A stretch of 64,000 nt of DNA, from contig JBEKRV010000001.1 of the NCBI GenBank assembly GCA_049517675.1, positions 104,884-168,883 of the forward strand. The letters run 5' to 3'. Under the pieces are notes generated by a model. That model had not been told where the DNA came from. It did not search any database and saw only the letters and a list, made by a program, of their open reading frames with translations. A program made the position numbers and the translations under genes. Below are positions 17,340-25,644 of this stretch, piece by piece. Numbering within the stretch: position 1 is the stretch's first letter; the number at the start of each line of letters is the position of its first letter. Origin of the DNA: Bog-756 sp049517675. Its GTDB lineage: Bacteria; Actinomycetota; Acidimicrobiia; Acidimicrobiales; RAAP-2.

Positions 17340-17354
17340 CAAAGTCATTATCCG
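17338..17354. repeat. Left target-site duplication of the casposon-like element
   Basis: CACAAAGTCATTATCCG, repeated exactly at 36228-36244. One further matching C on the left extends the identity to 18 bp. It begins within the tRNA-Arg CCA end. Confidence 0.92.
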
Positions 17355-17397
17355 GGCCAGGTACACAGGACCGGCCGCCGTGGCCGGGAAGCGGACA
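17355..17397 (+). repeat. Left terminal inverted repeat
   Basis: Begins GGCCAGGTACACAGGACCG, the perfect reverse complement of 36209-36227. Complementarity continues to 17397 with 7 mismatches, so 36 of 43 bp match. The stop codon of the NB-ARC/TPR gene begins one base inside it. Confidence 0.93.
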
Positions 17398-17398
17398 C

Positions 17399-20300
17399 CT
17401 ATCGAGACTCGGTGTCCCAGAGCCCCAGCACCTTCCTCCGAGAGATCGTGTCCGGATGTTCTGGACCGAGGTTCCGCTCACTGTCGGCTACCACCTGCTC
17501 CAGGATGGCGATGGCCTCGGCGGTGCGGCCAACCGACTGGTACGAGGCCGCCAAGTTGGCTTGGGCGCTCACCGTGTCCGGATGTTCTGGACCGAGGTTC
17601 CGCTCACTGTCGGCTACCACCTGCTCCAGGATGGAGATGGCCTCGGCGGTGCGGCCAGCTGACCAGTACGAGGTCGCTAGGTTGGCCCGGGCGCTCACCG
17701 TTTCGGGGTGATCGGATCCGAGAATCCGCTCAAGGTCGGCTACCACCTGCCCCCCGATGACGATGGCCTCGGCGGTGCGGCCAGCCGACCGGTACGTGAC
17801 CGCCAGATTGGCCCGGGCTCTCACCGTGTCCGGATGTTCTGGACCGAGGATCCGCTCACGGTCGGCTACCACCTGCTCCAGGATGGCGATGGCCTCGGCG
17901 GTGCGGCCAACCGACTGGTACGAGGTCGCTAGGTTGGCCCGGGCGCTCACCGTGTCCGGATGTTCTGGACCGAGGATCCGCTCACGGTCGGCTACCACCT
18001 GCTCCTCGATGGCGATGGCCACGGCGGTGCGGCCAGCCGACCGGTACGAGGCCGCCAAGTTGGCCCGACTTCTAACCGTTTCGGGGTGATCGGATCCGAG
18101 AATCCGCTCAAGGTCGGCTACCACCTGCCCCCCGATGACGATGGCCTCGGCGGTGCGGCCAGCCGACCGGTACGAGGCCGCCAAGTTGGCTTGGGCTCTC
18201 ACCGTGTCCGGATGTTCTGGACCGAGGATCCGCTCACTGTCGGCTACCACCTGCTCCAGGATGGCGATGGCCTCGGCGGTGCGGCCAGCTGACCAGTACG
18301 AGGTCGCTAGGTTGGCCCGGGCGCTCACCGTGTCCGGATGTTCTGGACCGAGGATCCGCTCACGGTCGGCTACCACCTGCTCCAGGATGGAGATGGCCTC
18401 GGCGGTGCGGCCAGCCGTCTGGTACGAGGTCGCTAGGTTGGCCCGGGCGCTCAATGTATTCGAGTGTTCGTTACCGAGGATCCGCTCACAGTCGGCTACA
18501 ACCTGCTCCTCGATGGCGATGGCCTCGGCCGTGCGGCCAGCTGACCAGTACGATCCCGCCAGGTTGGCCCGGGCCGTAAGGGTGTCGGGATGGTCGGAAC
18601 CGAGAATCCGCTCACGGTCGACCAGCACCTGCTCCTCGATTGCGATGGCCTGAGCTGTTCGGCCAGCGAACCAATATGACATTGCCAGATCGGATCGAAC
18701 GCCAAGGGTGTCGGGGTGATCGGGACCGAGGATTCGCTCCACCCTGCCCTTGATGTCTTCGAAGTACTGAATCGCGGCCAGGTACAAGCCCGATTCATAC
18801 AAACTCTGTCCAGATCTTAAGATCAGTGAGTGAACTTCCGGCCAAATGAGAGCTCCATTGGGACGGCGGCGAATGAGGGCGTCAGCATTTGCTCGAAGCG
18901 AGATTGTGAGCTCAGAATTCGTGAAGTCGGTCGGCCATGCCTCTAGGAGAGAGTCCGCCGCCACTCGGATTGATTGATCGACCACCTGTTCGTCTGCATC
19001 GTCGGACGCTTCGATGACTGCTCGCTGAGTGAGCGCATGCATTGTGACGCCGCGGGCGCCGTCGCCCGTGTGATCAACCAGACTGAACCGCTGCAACACT
19101 CCCAAAGCATGTCGAGGTAATTCGGCGCCCGAAAGCGGCGAAGGACTTTGCAGATACTTCCGTATCGATTCGGTATCCCAGATGCAGTCCGGATGGCCTT
19201 GCGGATCCAGTACGGATGCAAGGCGAATGGCGGGCAGTGCCAGCCCTGCGGGATCCTGTTCGTTCGCTGCCTCAATTGACAACGACCAGGTAGTCGCCAG
19301 TGCTCGCCCGTAGCCTTCGGCATCGGCTTGCTCGGGCATTACATCTACGAGTTTCGATCTCCTGTCATTGAAGAGACTTGAATAGGCGCTGCTGGTGACA
19401 TCCCGATCAATCATGTAGGCAGCGGCATGTGAAAGTGCAAGCGGAAGATGTCCCAGCAATTCCGCAAGCGCATCTACTGCATCATCAAGCAATCGGAAGC
19501 GACCCGAGGCAGAGAAGCGCTCGCGAAAGTAGTTGCGAGATTCTTCGGGGCTGAATAGTCCAACGTCCACCATTTGTCGCCCTCTTGCAGTGACAGCGGC
19601 GTCACGTCTCCTAGTCGTTGCAAGGAGCCATCCCGTACCAGTACCTCCGGTCGGCCACCATTCATCGAGCATTCTGGGATCGGACACGTCGTCGAATACT
19701 GTCAGCCAGGAGCGGTCGGTCACGGCCAGCCACTCAACGAAAGCGCGGGCGGCGATCTCTTCTTCAGTTCCTTCTTCGACCGTAATGCCTACGCGTTCTG
19801 CCGCCTCAGCCAAGGTGGAGACCAATGCATTGCGACTCGACGCGGGGACCCATGCGATCATCTCCACGCCGTCGTCCATGGCTTGACGGGCAATCGACGC
19901 AGCCAACTGTGTCTTTCCCGTCCCCCCATCACCAGCGAGAGATATGGACAGCACCACACCGGTTCCTACACTACGAGCGGTTTCGACCTGCTGGAGTAAT
20001 TCCTCACGCTCCTGGAATCCCGAAGCCAGTGAGGGTATGACGCCCACTCGCACTGGCCATGACGATTTCTGAGGTGCAATCGAGGCTCGGGGTGCACGCG
20101 ATCTCAGATCTGCAATCGGCGTGACCTGATCCGAAGAAGGGCTGTCCTCTGGCTTGGCGGGTCCGAGTGCATCGTCAGCTGAATGATACGGCCACGATTG
20201 CACTATTGGAGCAAAGACAAGGTAGATCGCAGCTAGACAAACAATCGCACAAAATAACGCCGGAACCTTCCAGGTCCAAGGCACCACATCGGAATTCAGT

Positions 20301-20428
20301 GATTCAAGGTAGAGCGGTATGCCGATTCCGGCGCTCACTATTACGAGAACACCCCAGGCAGCACTCCAGAGACCACGTCGATCGTCGCGTACGGCGTGCA
20401 TACGGAATGTGTCCCACCGTCGACCCAT
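17399..20428 (-). CDS. NB-ARC-type ATPase with kinesin-light-chain-like TPR repeats, membrane-anchored
   Basis: 1009-aa STAND-like protein. Two predicted membrane segments lie at ~22-40 and ~54-74. An NB-ARC NTPase follows, with Walker A SLAGDGGTGKTQLA near 165 and a Walker B-like WLTVFDDVSD. The C-terminal third has about ten tandem 42-residue TPR units, each built on AGRTAEAIAI-EQVVADRERILGPEHPDT. STAND-TPR proteins commonly sense a ligand and oligomerise, and many act in phage defence or signalling. No obvious effector domain is seen beyond the membrane segments. It starts 9 bp after the cas1 stop, in the same operon, and ends at the left terminal repeat. The N-terminal half is visibly less GC-rich than the host genes. 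The sensor role is inference. Confidence 0.85.
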   Translation of the reverse strand: MGRRWDTFRMHAVRDDRRGLWSAAWGVLVIVSAGIGIPLYLESLNSDVVPWTWKVPALFCAIVCLAAIYLVFAPIVQSWPYHSADDALGPAKPEDSPSSDQVTPIADLRSRAPRASIAPQKSSWPVRVGVIPSLASGFQEREELLQQVETARSVGTGVVLSISLAGDGGTGKTQLAASIARQAMDDGVEMIAWVPASSRNALVSTLAEAAERVGITVEEGTEEEIAARAFVEWLAVTDRSWLTVFDDVSDPRMLDEWWPTGGTGTGWLLATTRRRDAAVTARGRQMVDVGLFSPEESRNYFRERFSASGRFRLLDDAVDALAELLGHLPLALSHAAAYMIDRDVTSSAYSSLFNDRRSKLVDVMPEQADAEGYGRALATTWSLSIEAANEQDPAGLALPAIRLASVLDPQGHPDCIWDTESIRKYLQSPSPLSGAELPRHALGVLQRFSLVDHTGDGARGVTMHALTQRAVIEASDDADEQVVDQSIRVAADSLLEAWPTDFTNSELTISLRANADALIRRRPNGALIWPEVHSLILRSGQSLYESGLYLAAIQYFEDIKGRVERILGPDHPDTLGVRSDLAMSYWFAGRTAQAIAIEEQVLVDRERILGSDHPDTLTARANLAGSYWSAGRTAEAIAIEEQVVADCERILGNEHSNTLSARANLATSYQTAGRTAEAISILEQVVADRERILGPEHPDTVSARANLATSYWSAGRTAEAIAILEQVVADSERILGPEHPDTVRAQANLAASYRSAGRTAEAIVIGGQVVADLERILGSDHPETVRSRANLAASYRSAGRTAVAIAIEEQVVADRERILGPEHPDTVSARANLATSYQSVGRTAEAIAILEQVVADRERILGPEHPDTVRARANLAVTYRSAGRTAEAIVIGGQVVADLERILGSDHPETVSARANLATSYWSAGRTAEAISILEQVVADSERNLGPEHPDTVSAQANLAASYQSVGRTAEAIAILEQVVADSERNLGPEHPDTISRRKVLGLWDTESR
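17440..18740 (-). repeat. Tandem ~126-bp repeats encoding TPR units
   Basis: About ten consecutive 126-bp units, several nearly identical at DNA level (blocks containing CCGTGTCCGGATGTTCTGGA recur). They encode the TPR array of the NB-ARC protein. Low divergence implies recent expansion or gene conversion; unit number could vary between strains or be misassembled. Confidence 0.9.
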
Positions 20429-20437
20429 TGGAAGAGT

Positions 20438-22192
20438 CTATTCCTTCGCTGGAATGCTTTTTCCGGTCGGAATGCCGTCGTTGCAAAGGCTGGCGAGTGA
20501 CTTCCAATGCCTCGGATGCGGCACCCTGTGCCCGCCTCGGACCTTGGATGCGCTCGAAGTGGACATGCCGGTAGCTCTCGCAATGATCGTAAGTGAGATG
20601 CCTTGCAGGTCGGGGAGCACCTTCCGGGTGAACCATTCAGGGTCGTGGAACTCACCCGCATGCTCTGCTTCCCATGCCGCCTGGATGGCACGTTGTGCCA
20701 TGTTCCCCTTTTGGCGGGCCTGTTTCGCCTCGGGTGTGTGGGTGGGACGTGTTCCCGTGCGAAACTCCTGGTCAGCAAGGGTACGGGCCGAATGAACCCC
20801 CAGGGATGTACCCACCTCCCTGCGACGACCCGCCAGGCATGAGGGGCAATACGTCCCCCGGGGACGTTCCCTGTCTCCTTCAAGTGGAACGGTGCAACCA
20901 CATGTGACACACAAGGGAGGCGGCAGCTTGGCCTCGGTGTCGGTCCTGGGGCGTTGCCTGGCCTTTGCGCGAGGGGGAATGTTCCCGACATTTGGACCCC
21001 TCCCCCTGGTCCCATCTGTAATCAGACTGGAGCCTGACCGTCTCCGTGCTGCTTCTTTGTGTTTCGCATTGGTGAGGGCAGAAGGTGTCGTCATGTCGTA
21101 GGGGGATGCATTGCCGAACAGCTGGGCCACGTTCTCGGCTACGGGCGCGAGTGCCGCACCGAACGACGGCATGGCCTCGGCCAATCGATGCGATAGCGGG
21201 GACAGCACCCGCACGACGCCCCGAGCGTCCTCTTCGAAATCTCGGCGCAGGAAATGATGACCCTTCAGCAGCTTTGCCACATGCCGCTCGGCAACCGGTC
21301 GGGCTGCCTCCATGAGGTCGAGCACGAATCCATCCCGGTTGCGCATGTCGGCATGCAAGATCCCGAAACCGGGATCGAGGCCCAGGGCAAGCGTCGCCAG
21401 TCGGGCCTCGGCTTCCACCAGCCGGTAAGAGTAGTTGAGGAGTGCGTTTGCCGGATCCGTGGCACTTCGAGCGGTCCCCGGATTCACCGCTGATCGCCGG
21501 CCTTCGAACTTCGTCCAGGCCTCCGGCACCCTGCCGTGGTCTCGGCGAATGAACTGGACCGGCATCATTTCCCATGCTCGCCAGTAGACATTGGCCGCGG
21601 CCGCTTCGAGTTGTCGGATCTCTTCCACAGTCGAGCATCCGTCGAGGTTTGTCGCCAACCGCAGAATCGTCTCCGCCGCTTCGGCTGCGCCAAGCTCTGA
21701 TGACGCTACCGACGCCTGTCCGGCCAGCTTCGCATTGGTCAGATACCTGGCAACGATCAAACCGGTCTCGGTAGCAGGGGCCAACGCCTGAGACCGCCGA
21801 AGCCGACCGTCGTCGACGACGCACGCACCGGAGGTCACGAGAACGGAACCGTCCGAAGGGTCGACGACCACGATCCCGATCCCCACACCCTTGCACCAGC
21901 GCATGGCAGCGAGACTGATCGAACCCGTCGCCCCCACGACGACCAAGCGAGAAAGGCCATGAGTGGCCCTTGCATAGCGGCGCACACGCCGGTGGGGGCC
22001 GAGTCCATCGCTGATCTCCAAGTGGCCACGTTCCACTCGGACCTGGACGCCGTCACCGTCAGCCACCACAACAGAGGGGTTCGGGCTGTCCCGACAGAAA
22101 GTCTCGACGATCGCCTGGAGTGACTCGTCGATGTCGGCGTCAGAGAGTGCCACCGTCGACACCTTCAGGATCGTCAGACGACACCGCTGCAC
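20438..22192 (-). CDS. cas1: Cas1-family integrase (casposase-like) with C-terminal zinc finger and HTH
   Basis: 584-aa Cas1 homologue. The N-terminal beta domain (~1-120) and the alpha domain carry all expected metal-binding residues: E196 (RQLEAAAANVYWRAW), H280 (GFGILHAD), D292 and E295 (FVLDLMEAARP). The family motif DPANALLNYSYRLVEAE is also present. Beyond the usual ~340-aa core comes a Cys4 zinc-finger-like module (C428, C431, C449, C452) and a terminal HTH-like segment (ISLTIIARATGMSTSSASK, ~532-550). Casposases characteristically carry a C-terminal HTH. No CRISPR array or cas2 is present. The ORF overlaps the upstream MerR-like gene by ~50 bp; GTG starts at 22162 or 22153 are alternatives. 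It is the likely recombinase acting on the terminal repeats (inference). Confidence 0.93.
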   Translation of the reverse strand: MQRCRLTILKVSTVALSDADIDESLQAIVETFCRDSPNPSVVVADGDGVQVRVERGHLEISDGLGPHRRVRRYARATHGLSRLVVVGATGSISLAAMRWCKGVGIGIVVVDPSDGSVLVTSGACVVDDGRLRRSQALAPATETGLIVARYLTNAKLAGQASVASSELGAAEAAETILRLATNLDGCSTVEEIRQLEAAAANVYWRAWEMMPVQFIRRDHGRVPEAWTKFEGRRSAVNPGTARSATDPANALLNYSYRLVEAEARLATLALGLDPGFGILHADMRNRDGFVLDLMEAARPVAERHVAKLLKGHHFLRRDFEEDARGVVRVLSPLSHRLAEAMPSFGAALAPVAENVAQLFGNASPYDMTTPSALTNAKHKEAARRRSGSSLITDGTRGRGPNVGNIPPRAKARQRPRTDTEAKLPPPLCVTCGCTVPLEGDRERPRGTYCPSCLAGRRREVGTSLGVHSARTLADQEFRTGTRPTHTPEAKQARQKGNMAQRAIQAAWEAEHAGEFHDPEWFTRKVLPDLQGISLTIIARATGMSTSSASKVRGGHRVPHPRHWKSLASLCNDGIPTGKSIPAKE

Positions 22193-23366
22193 TCTCGTCC
22201 TGCCGAGGAAACGTCAACTCTGGGTGGTCGGCGATGTACCGGTCGATCTCATCGCCATGGTCAGTCCGGACCTCGTGGATGACCTGCGCCAATTGTCGCT
22301 GTCCTGCCTCGCTTCGCATGGCTGCTCGTAGGCGTGGATAGGTCACGACGCGTCCGAGGGCAGGGATGTCGCGTGACATCTGCTCCAGCGATTCCCAGAA
22401 ACGCCGATGGCCGGTCCACTCGTTTGCGGTAGGGCGAAGCTCCTCCATGCCGGGTTGGAACGCTGGCTCGGTTCGTAGCCGGTGAAACAGCAAGACGGCC
22501 ATGGCTTGGTTGCCGGGGCTCGACAGCATCCACTTGGCCAGGTGGCCGATGAAGGTGAACCCCGGACCCCATCGTCCGAACAGCTTGCGCATGGGCAGTT
22601 CCATGTTCGCGAACAGTCCGAGGAACTGCTGGGTGTCCAACCGGGCAGCGTCAAGCTCCTCATCGGTCATCTCGTCAGCAGCGAAGGGGACGGCCAACAT
22701 TTTCGCCATCCATAGGAGCGAATCAAGCATCGAGCCGGCCGGCGGCCAGGCGGACTGTCCCGAAAATGTGTAGTTGCGAGCCCTGTCGAGACCGATGGCC
22801 TGCTCGAAGGTCCGTGCATCGTCGTCAGTGATTTCGTCACCTCGGATGACGCGCATGATGACAAGGAGCGCACCCTCGAAGGCATCGGTGCCGCCGGTCT
22901 CGAAGGCGAGTCGCTTGCGGAGCCAGCCGAGTGGGGCTCCGCGGAGGTTTGCCGACGAACTCTGCTCCAGAAGGTCTTCCCCGGCATCGGTCAGCGCACC
23001 CGAATCGTCGAGATAAGACCGGACCTTAGCGATGATCTTGTTGACATTGGATGCTGTCTTGTCGAGCAGAGGACGGGCATCGCTCGGCGAGCCGCTTCCC
23101 TGCCACCAGATCTTCCAGGCCGCCTCGCCGAACCGCCGATCGGACTGGCGGACCTTGAGCACTTGGTCCAGGCGATCTCCGGCGCCGGGCGGGTAGAAGG
23201 TCTCCCTGCCTCGTGTCCCGATCCGATTGCGAACAACTGGACGGGGGAGCAGGCCCGTCTTGTGGAGGCGAGTCAGCTTGGTTCGGGTCATGTTCGGATC
23301 GAGCGCCCGACCCCGTTGGAGCAGGTCATCGGCCGTTTCCCAACCTGCGAGTGGGTCGTCGTCCAC
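22140..23366 (-). CDS. MerR-like HTH protein of unknown function, first gene of the cas1 operon
   Basis: 408 aa, start GTG at 23366. The N-terminal ~80 residues resemble a MerR-type winged HTH: WETADDLLQRGRALDPN, then TRTKLTRLHKTGLLPRPVV, then FYPPGAGDRLDQVLKVRQS. The following ~300 residues are mostly helical and I recognise no domain. There is no signal peptide or membrane segment. The 3' end overlaps cas1, implying translational coupling and a shared job, perhaps regulating cas1 or assisting excision/integration. It is transcribed divergently from the ParB-like gene across a 76-bp gap that must hold both promoters. Confidence 0.75.
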   Translation of the reverse strand: MDDDPLAGWETADDLLQRGRALDPNMTRTKLTRLHKTGLLPRPVVRNRIGTRGRETFYPPGAGDRLDQVLKVRQSDRRFGEAAWKIWWQGSGSPSDARPLLDKTASNVNKIIAKVRSYLDDSGALTDAGEDLLEQSSSANLRGAPLGWLRKRLAFETGGTDAFEGALLVIMRVIRGDEITDDDARTFEQAIGLDRARNYTFSGQSAWPPAGSMLDSLLWMAKMLAVPFAADEMTDEELDAARLDTQQFLGLFANMELPMRKLFGRWGPGFTFIGHLAKWMLSSPGNQAMAVLLFHRLRTEPAFQPGMEELRPTANEWTGHRRFWESLEQMSRDIPALGRVVTYPRLRAAMRSEAGQRQLAQVIHEVRTDHGDEIDRYIADHPELTFPRQDESAAVSSDDPEGVDGGTL

Positions 23367-23442
23367 CGGGACAAGCTACCACATTCATCCGGTCACGAAA
23401 ACTGTCCAGAGTGCCCCAGAACGATCTCCCTAATGTCGGGAT

Positions 23443-24213
23443 ATGACCAGCTCACAGAGTTCCAAATCATCCGTTCACCCCATCGTGGAGTTGATGATCA
23501 GTGCGCTCACTCTCGACCCCAGCCTCCAGCCACGGACCGGCGGGATCGATCTTGACCATGTCCGGACGCTGGAAGAGTCCATGGAGTCCCTCCCTCCTCT
23601 GCTCGTCGTTCGGCGGGGCGAGGAGCACGTACTGATCGACGGTTGGCATCGGTTGGCTGCCTTCCAGAATCAAGGCAGGGACCGGGTCCTGGCCCATGTC
23701 GCACCCCTCCCGCCTGACGGGGACCTCCGATCCATGGCCTTCGGAGCGAATGTTGCCCACGGGCGACCGCTGTCGCTGACCGATCGCCGGGCGGAAGCAG
23801 CCCGACGGCTCCGCATCATGCCGCAGACATCCGACCGGGAGATCGGCCGCCAGTGTGGGCTTTCCCAGCCGACGGTGGCGAAAGTCCGGGCTGCCCTGGA
23901 GGCAGGTGCTCAGATTGAGCACACCGATGCCCGCGTAGGGAAGGGTGGCTACCAGTACGCCGTGAACGCACGTGGTGACGGTGAGGTCGCCGGGCCTGAT
24001 GCCGAACGGCTCCGGCTGGCTAAGTACCTTGCCCGGCTCACCAAAGTCCTTGTCCAGGGTGACGATCTCCCGGCGTGGACATCCCCCCGTGAGGTTGCCG
24101 CGATCGTCGAGGAGTTCTTCGACGAGGACGACGCGGCTGCGGTCGCCGAGGTCCTCGGGACAAACGGCCGGGAGTTCCTCAACGTCGCCAAGGCCCTCGG
24201 GCTCCGGGCATGA
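23443..24213 (+). CDS. ParB-like nuclease-domain / HTH protein
   Basis: 256-aa protein with an N-terminal ParB/Sulfiredoxin-type domain (GGIDLDHVRTLEESMESLPP, then the GWHRL signature) and a central HTH (SDREIGRQCGLSQPTVAKVRAAL). It resembles ParB-like regulators and partition proteins, which bind CTP and DNA; no ParA partner is encoded nearby. It opens the seven-gene plus-strand operon of the element and its stop overlaps the next start as ATGA. Possible roles are transcriptional control or element maintenance. The actual function is unknown. Confidence 0.85.
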   Translation: MTSSQSSKSSVHPIVELMISALTLDPSLQPRTGGIDLDHVRTLEESMESLPPLLVVRRGEEHVLIDGWHRLAAFQNQGRDRVLAHVAPLPPDGDLRSMAFGANVAHGRPLSLTDRRAEAARRLRIMPQTSDREIGRQCGLSQPTVAKVRAALEAGAQIEHTDARVGKGGYQYAVNARGDGEVAGPDAERLRLAKYLARLTKVLVQGDDLPAWTSPREVAAIVEEFFDEDDAAAVAEVLGTNGREFLNVAKALGLRA

Positions 24214-24944
24214 CGTCCGTTTCCCCAGATCTGCGCCGGTCGTCCAATGGTCAGGACACTGCACTCACCAGTGCAGAGACGGCGGTTCGATTCCGACCCC
24301 GGCGCTCCATCGTCCGCTCCCTCGCTGTCGAGAGAGTGGCACCAATCACGATCGCCCCTCTGGTCGTGGCGCACCACTACCTCCATTCCATGCCCCCGGC
24401 TGCAGTGGCCACCTTCGGAGTAATGCACGACGACAATCTCTGCGGTGCGGTCGTGGTGACCGCAGGTTCCCGACACGCCCACCGGCTGTTGGACGGTGCC
24501 AAGCACGACGCGGTGGCCACCCTGGCCCGCCTGTGGCTAGCAGACGCGTTGCCGAGGAATTCCGAAAGCAGGGTGTTAGCCATCGTCGTGCGGCATCTGC
24601 GACAGGCCGGCGAGGTTCGAGCACTGGTGTCCTACGCCGATCCGGCGGCCGGTCATGTCGGCACCATCTACCAGGCGGCAGGATGGTCCTACCTCGGCCA
24701 GTCCGACGTCGGGCGCTTTCTTGACCTAGGCGACGGCACCCTCCACCACCCGCGGAGCGTCTACACCCTCCACGGGACCAACTCGCCTCGGGTGCTCCGG
24801 AAAAAGGGCATTCCAGCTCGGAGCGTTCTCGTTGCCGGGAAGCACCGCTACTGCCACATCCTTGACCCGGCATGGGCCTGGCGGCTGCGTGTCCCGGTAA
24901 TTCCGTACCCGACTCGACCACCGATGGCGGAGTCGGTCCCGTGA
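24210..24944 (+). CDS. Mom-like DNA-modification protein (GNAT fold)
   Basis: 244 aa from an ATG overlapping the ParB-like stop (ATGA). From about residue 43 it matches the Mom family, GNAT-fold proteins known from phage Mu and actinobacterial elements that modify adenine in DNA and block restriction: VVAHHYLHSMPPAAVATFGV, LARLWLADALPRNSES, VSYADPAAGHVGTIYQAAGW. The first ~33 codons coincide with a tRNA-like sequence, so a downstream start (for example GTG at 24336) is possible. It would protect element DNA from host or self-encoded restriction (inference). Placement inside an operon with replication genes supports a DNA-processing role. Confidence 0.82.
   Translation: MTSVSPDLRRSSNGQDTALTSAETAVRFRPRRSIVRSLAVERVAPITIAPLVVAHHYLHSMPPAAVATFGVMHDDNLCGAVVVTAGSRHAHRLLDGAKHDAVATLARLWLADALPRNSESRVLAIVVRHLRQAGEVRALVSYADPAAGHVGTIYQAAGWSYLGQSDVGRFLDLGDGTLHHPRSVYTLHGTNSPRVLRKKGIPARSVLVAGKHRYCHILDPAWAWRLRVPVIPYPTRPPMAESVP
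24233..24309 (+). tRNA. tRNA-like sequence, non-canonical (possible tRNA-Val CAC with 8-nt loop, or tRNA relic)
   Basis: Acceptor GCGCCGG/CCGGCGC is perfect, with discriminator T and an encoded CCA. D-arm GTCC/GGAC is perfect. Anticodon stem CTGCA/TGCAG is perfect but encloses 8 bases (CTCACCAG). The T-arm GGCGG/CCGAC has one mismatch, the usual TTCGATT loop, and one extra C before the acceptor. It therefore looks like a real but degenerate or unusual tRNA. It lies inside the 5' end of the mom-like frame. Identity is uncertain. Confidence 0.5.
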
Positions 24945-25342
24945 AGCGCCGTCCTCCCAAGGGATTCGCCACCTGGTCGGAGTACAACCGATACCGAGTG
25001 GAACGAGGCATCGCTCGCGGTCTCAGCCCGGCGCAAGCTCTGGGGCATCCGGCCAAGGGCGAGAAGCTGGCTTCCCAGGTCGAAAAGGAGGTCACCGTTC
25101 TTGGGAAGAGTGGCCCGGTGGTGGTGACCCTGGTGGGCACCAAAGTCCGCAGCCAGGCCGGCAGATTCGACAGTGACGCAGGACTGCTCCGGGCCGGCAA
25201 GCTCAGCCCGGCCACCTTCGATCGCCGATGGAAGGGCAAGTCCATCGGCGGGGTCACCCTGCCCTCGGCCAAGGAGGTGCTTGCCCTCGCCCATCGGGGA
25301 CTGGCCAGCTTCGACGACTTCTATCCCAAGGGGTCATCGTGA
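24941..25342 (+). CDS. Small basic protein of unknown function, 133 aa
   Basis: Starts at a GTG overlapping the previous stop (GTGA) and ends overlapping the next start. The N-terminus is basic (KRRPPKGFATWSEYNRYRVERG), like linker or DNA-associated segments in phage proteins. The rest contains KGEKLASQVEKEVTVLGKSGP and the positively charged FDRRWKGKSIGG. No domain is recognised. Rigid placement between mom-like and HNH-like genes suggests a component of the element's DNA-metabolism module. Confidence 0.75.
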   Translation: MKRRPPKGFATWSEYNRYRVERGIARGLSPAQALGHPAKGEKLASQVEKEVTVLGKSGPVVVTLVGTKVRSQAGRFDSDAGLLRAGKLSPATFDRRWKGKSIGGVTLPSAKEVLALAHRGLASFDDFYPKGSS

Positions 25343-25644
25343 CTGGGCCCTGTCCACTGTGCGGACAGAACGGTCCCTTGGAATGGCACCACCCGACAGG
25401 TCGGGTCCACGGTCGACCGATTCACCGGAAGTTCGTGTTCCGGATCTGTGGTCCGTGCAACCGAGCCCAGAACGACCTATGGCGCATGGCCGGGGTCGAC
25501 GCAGAGGAGCCGACCGTCGAGATCATCCAACGGCGGTTGACCATGTGGCTGGCCACCTGGGATCGACCGCTCGACACCCACCAGTGCCGGGCCCTCGTCG
25601 AGGTCATGGCGGACATCGCCGATCGCATCGAAATGGCCGCATGA
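25339..25644 (+). CDS. HNH-like treble-clef protein, 101 aa
   Basis: Start GTG at 25339 overlapping the upstream stop. Contains CPLCGQNGPLEWHHPTGR followed by FRICGPCNRAQND, that is Cys-x2-Cys, His-His and Cys-x2-Cys-Asn, the pattern of zinc-bound HNH endonucleases. HNH nucleases are a recurrent component of casposons and phages. The catalytic HNH core is short, so it could instead be a zinc-finger DNA-binding protein. Stop overlaps the next start as ATGA. Confidence 0.72.
   Translation: MTGPCPLCGQNGPLEWHHPTGRVHGRPIHRKFVFRICGPCNRAQNDLWRMAGVDAEEPTVEIIQRRLTMWLATWDRPLDTHQCRALVEVMADIADRIEMAA

Noticed and set aside
17440..18740. CRISPR-like array near cas1
   Set aside because: The 126-bp units are contiguous, in frame and encode TPR repeats; there are no short repeats with unique spacers.
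20438..22192. Cas1 as part of a CRISPR-Cas locus
   Set aside because: No cas2, effector genes or CRISPR repeats anywhere in the window; the transposon ends explain it better.
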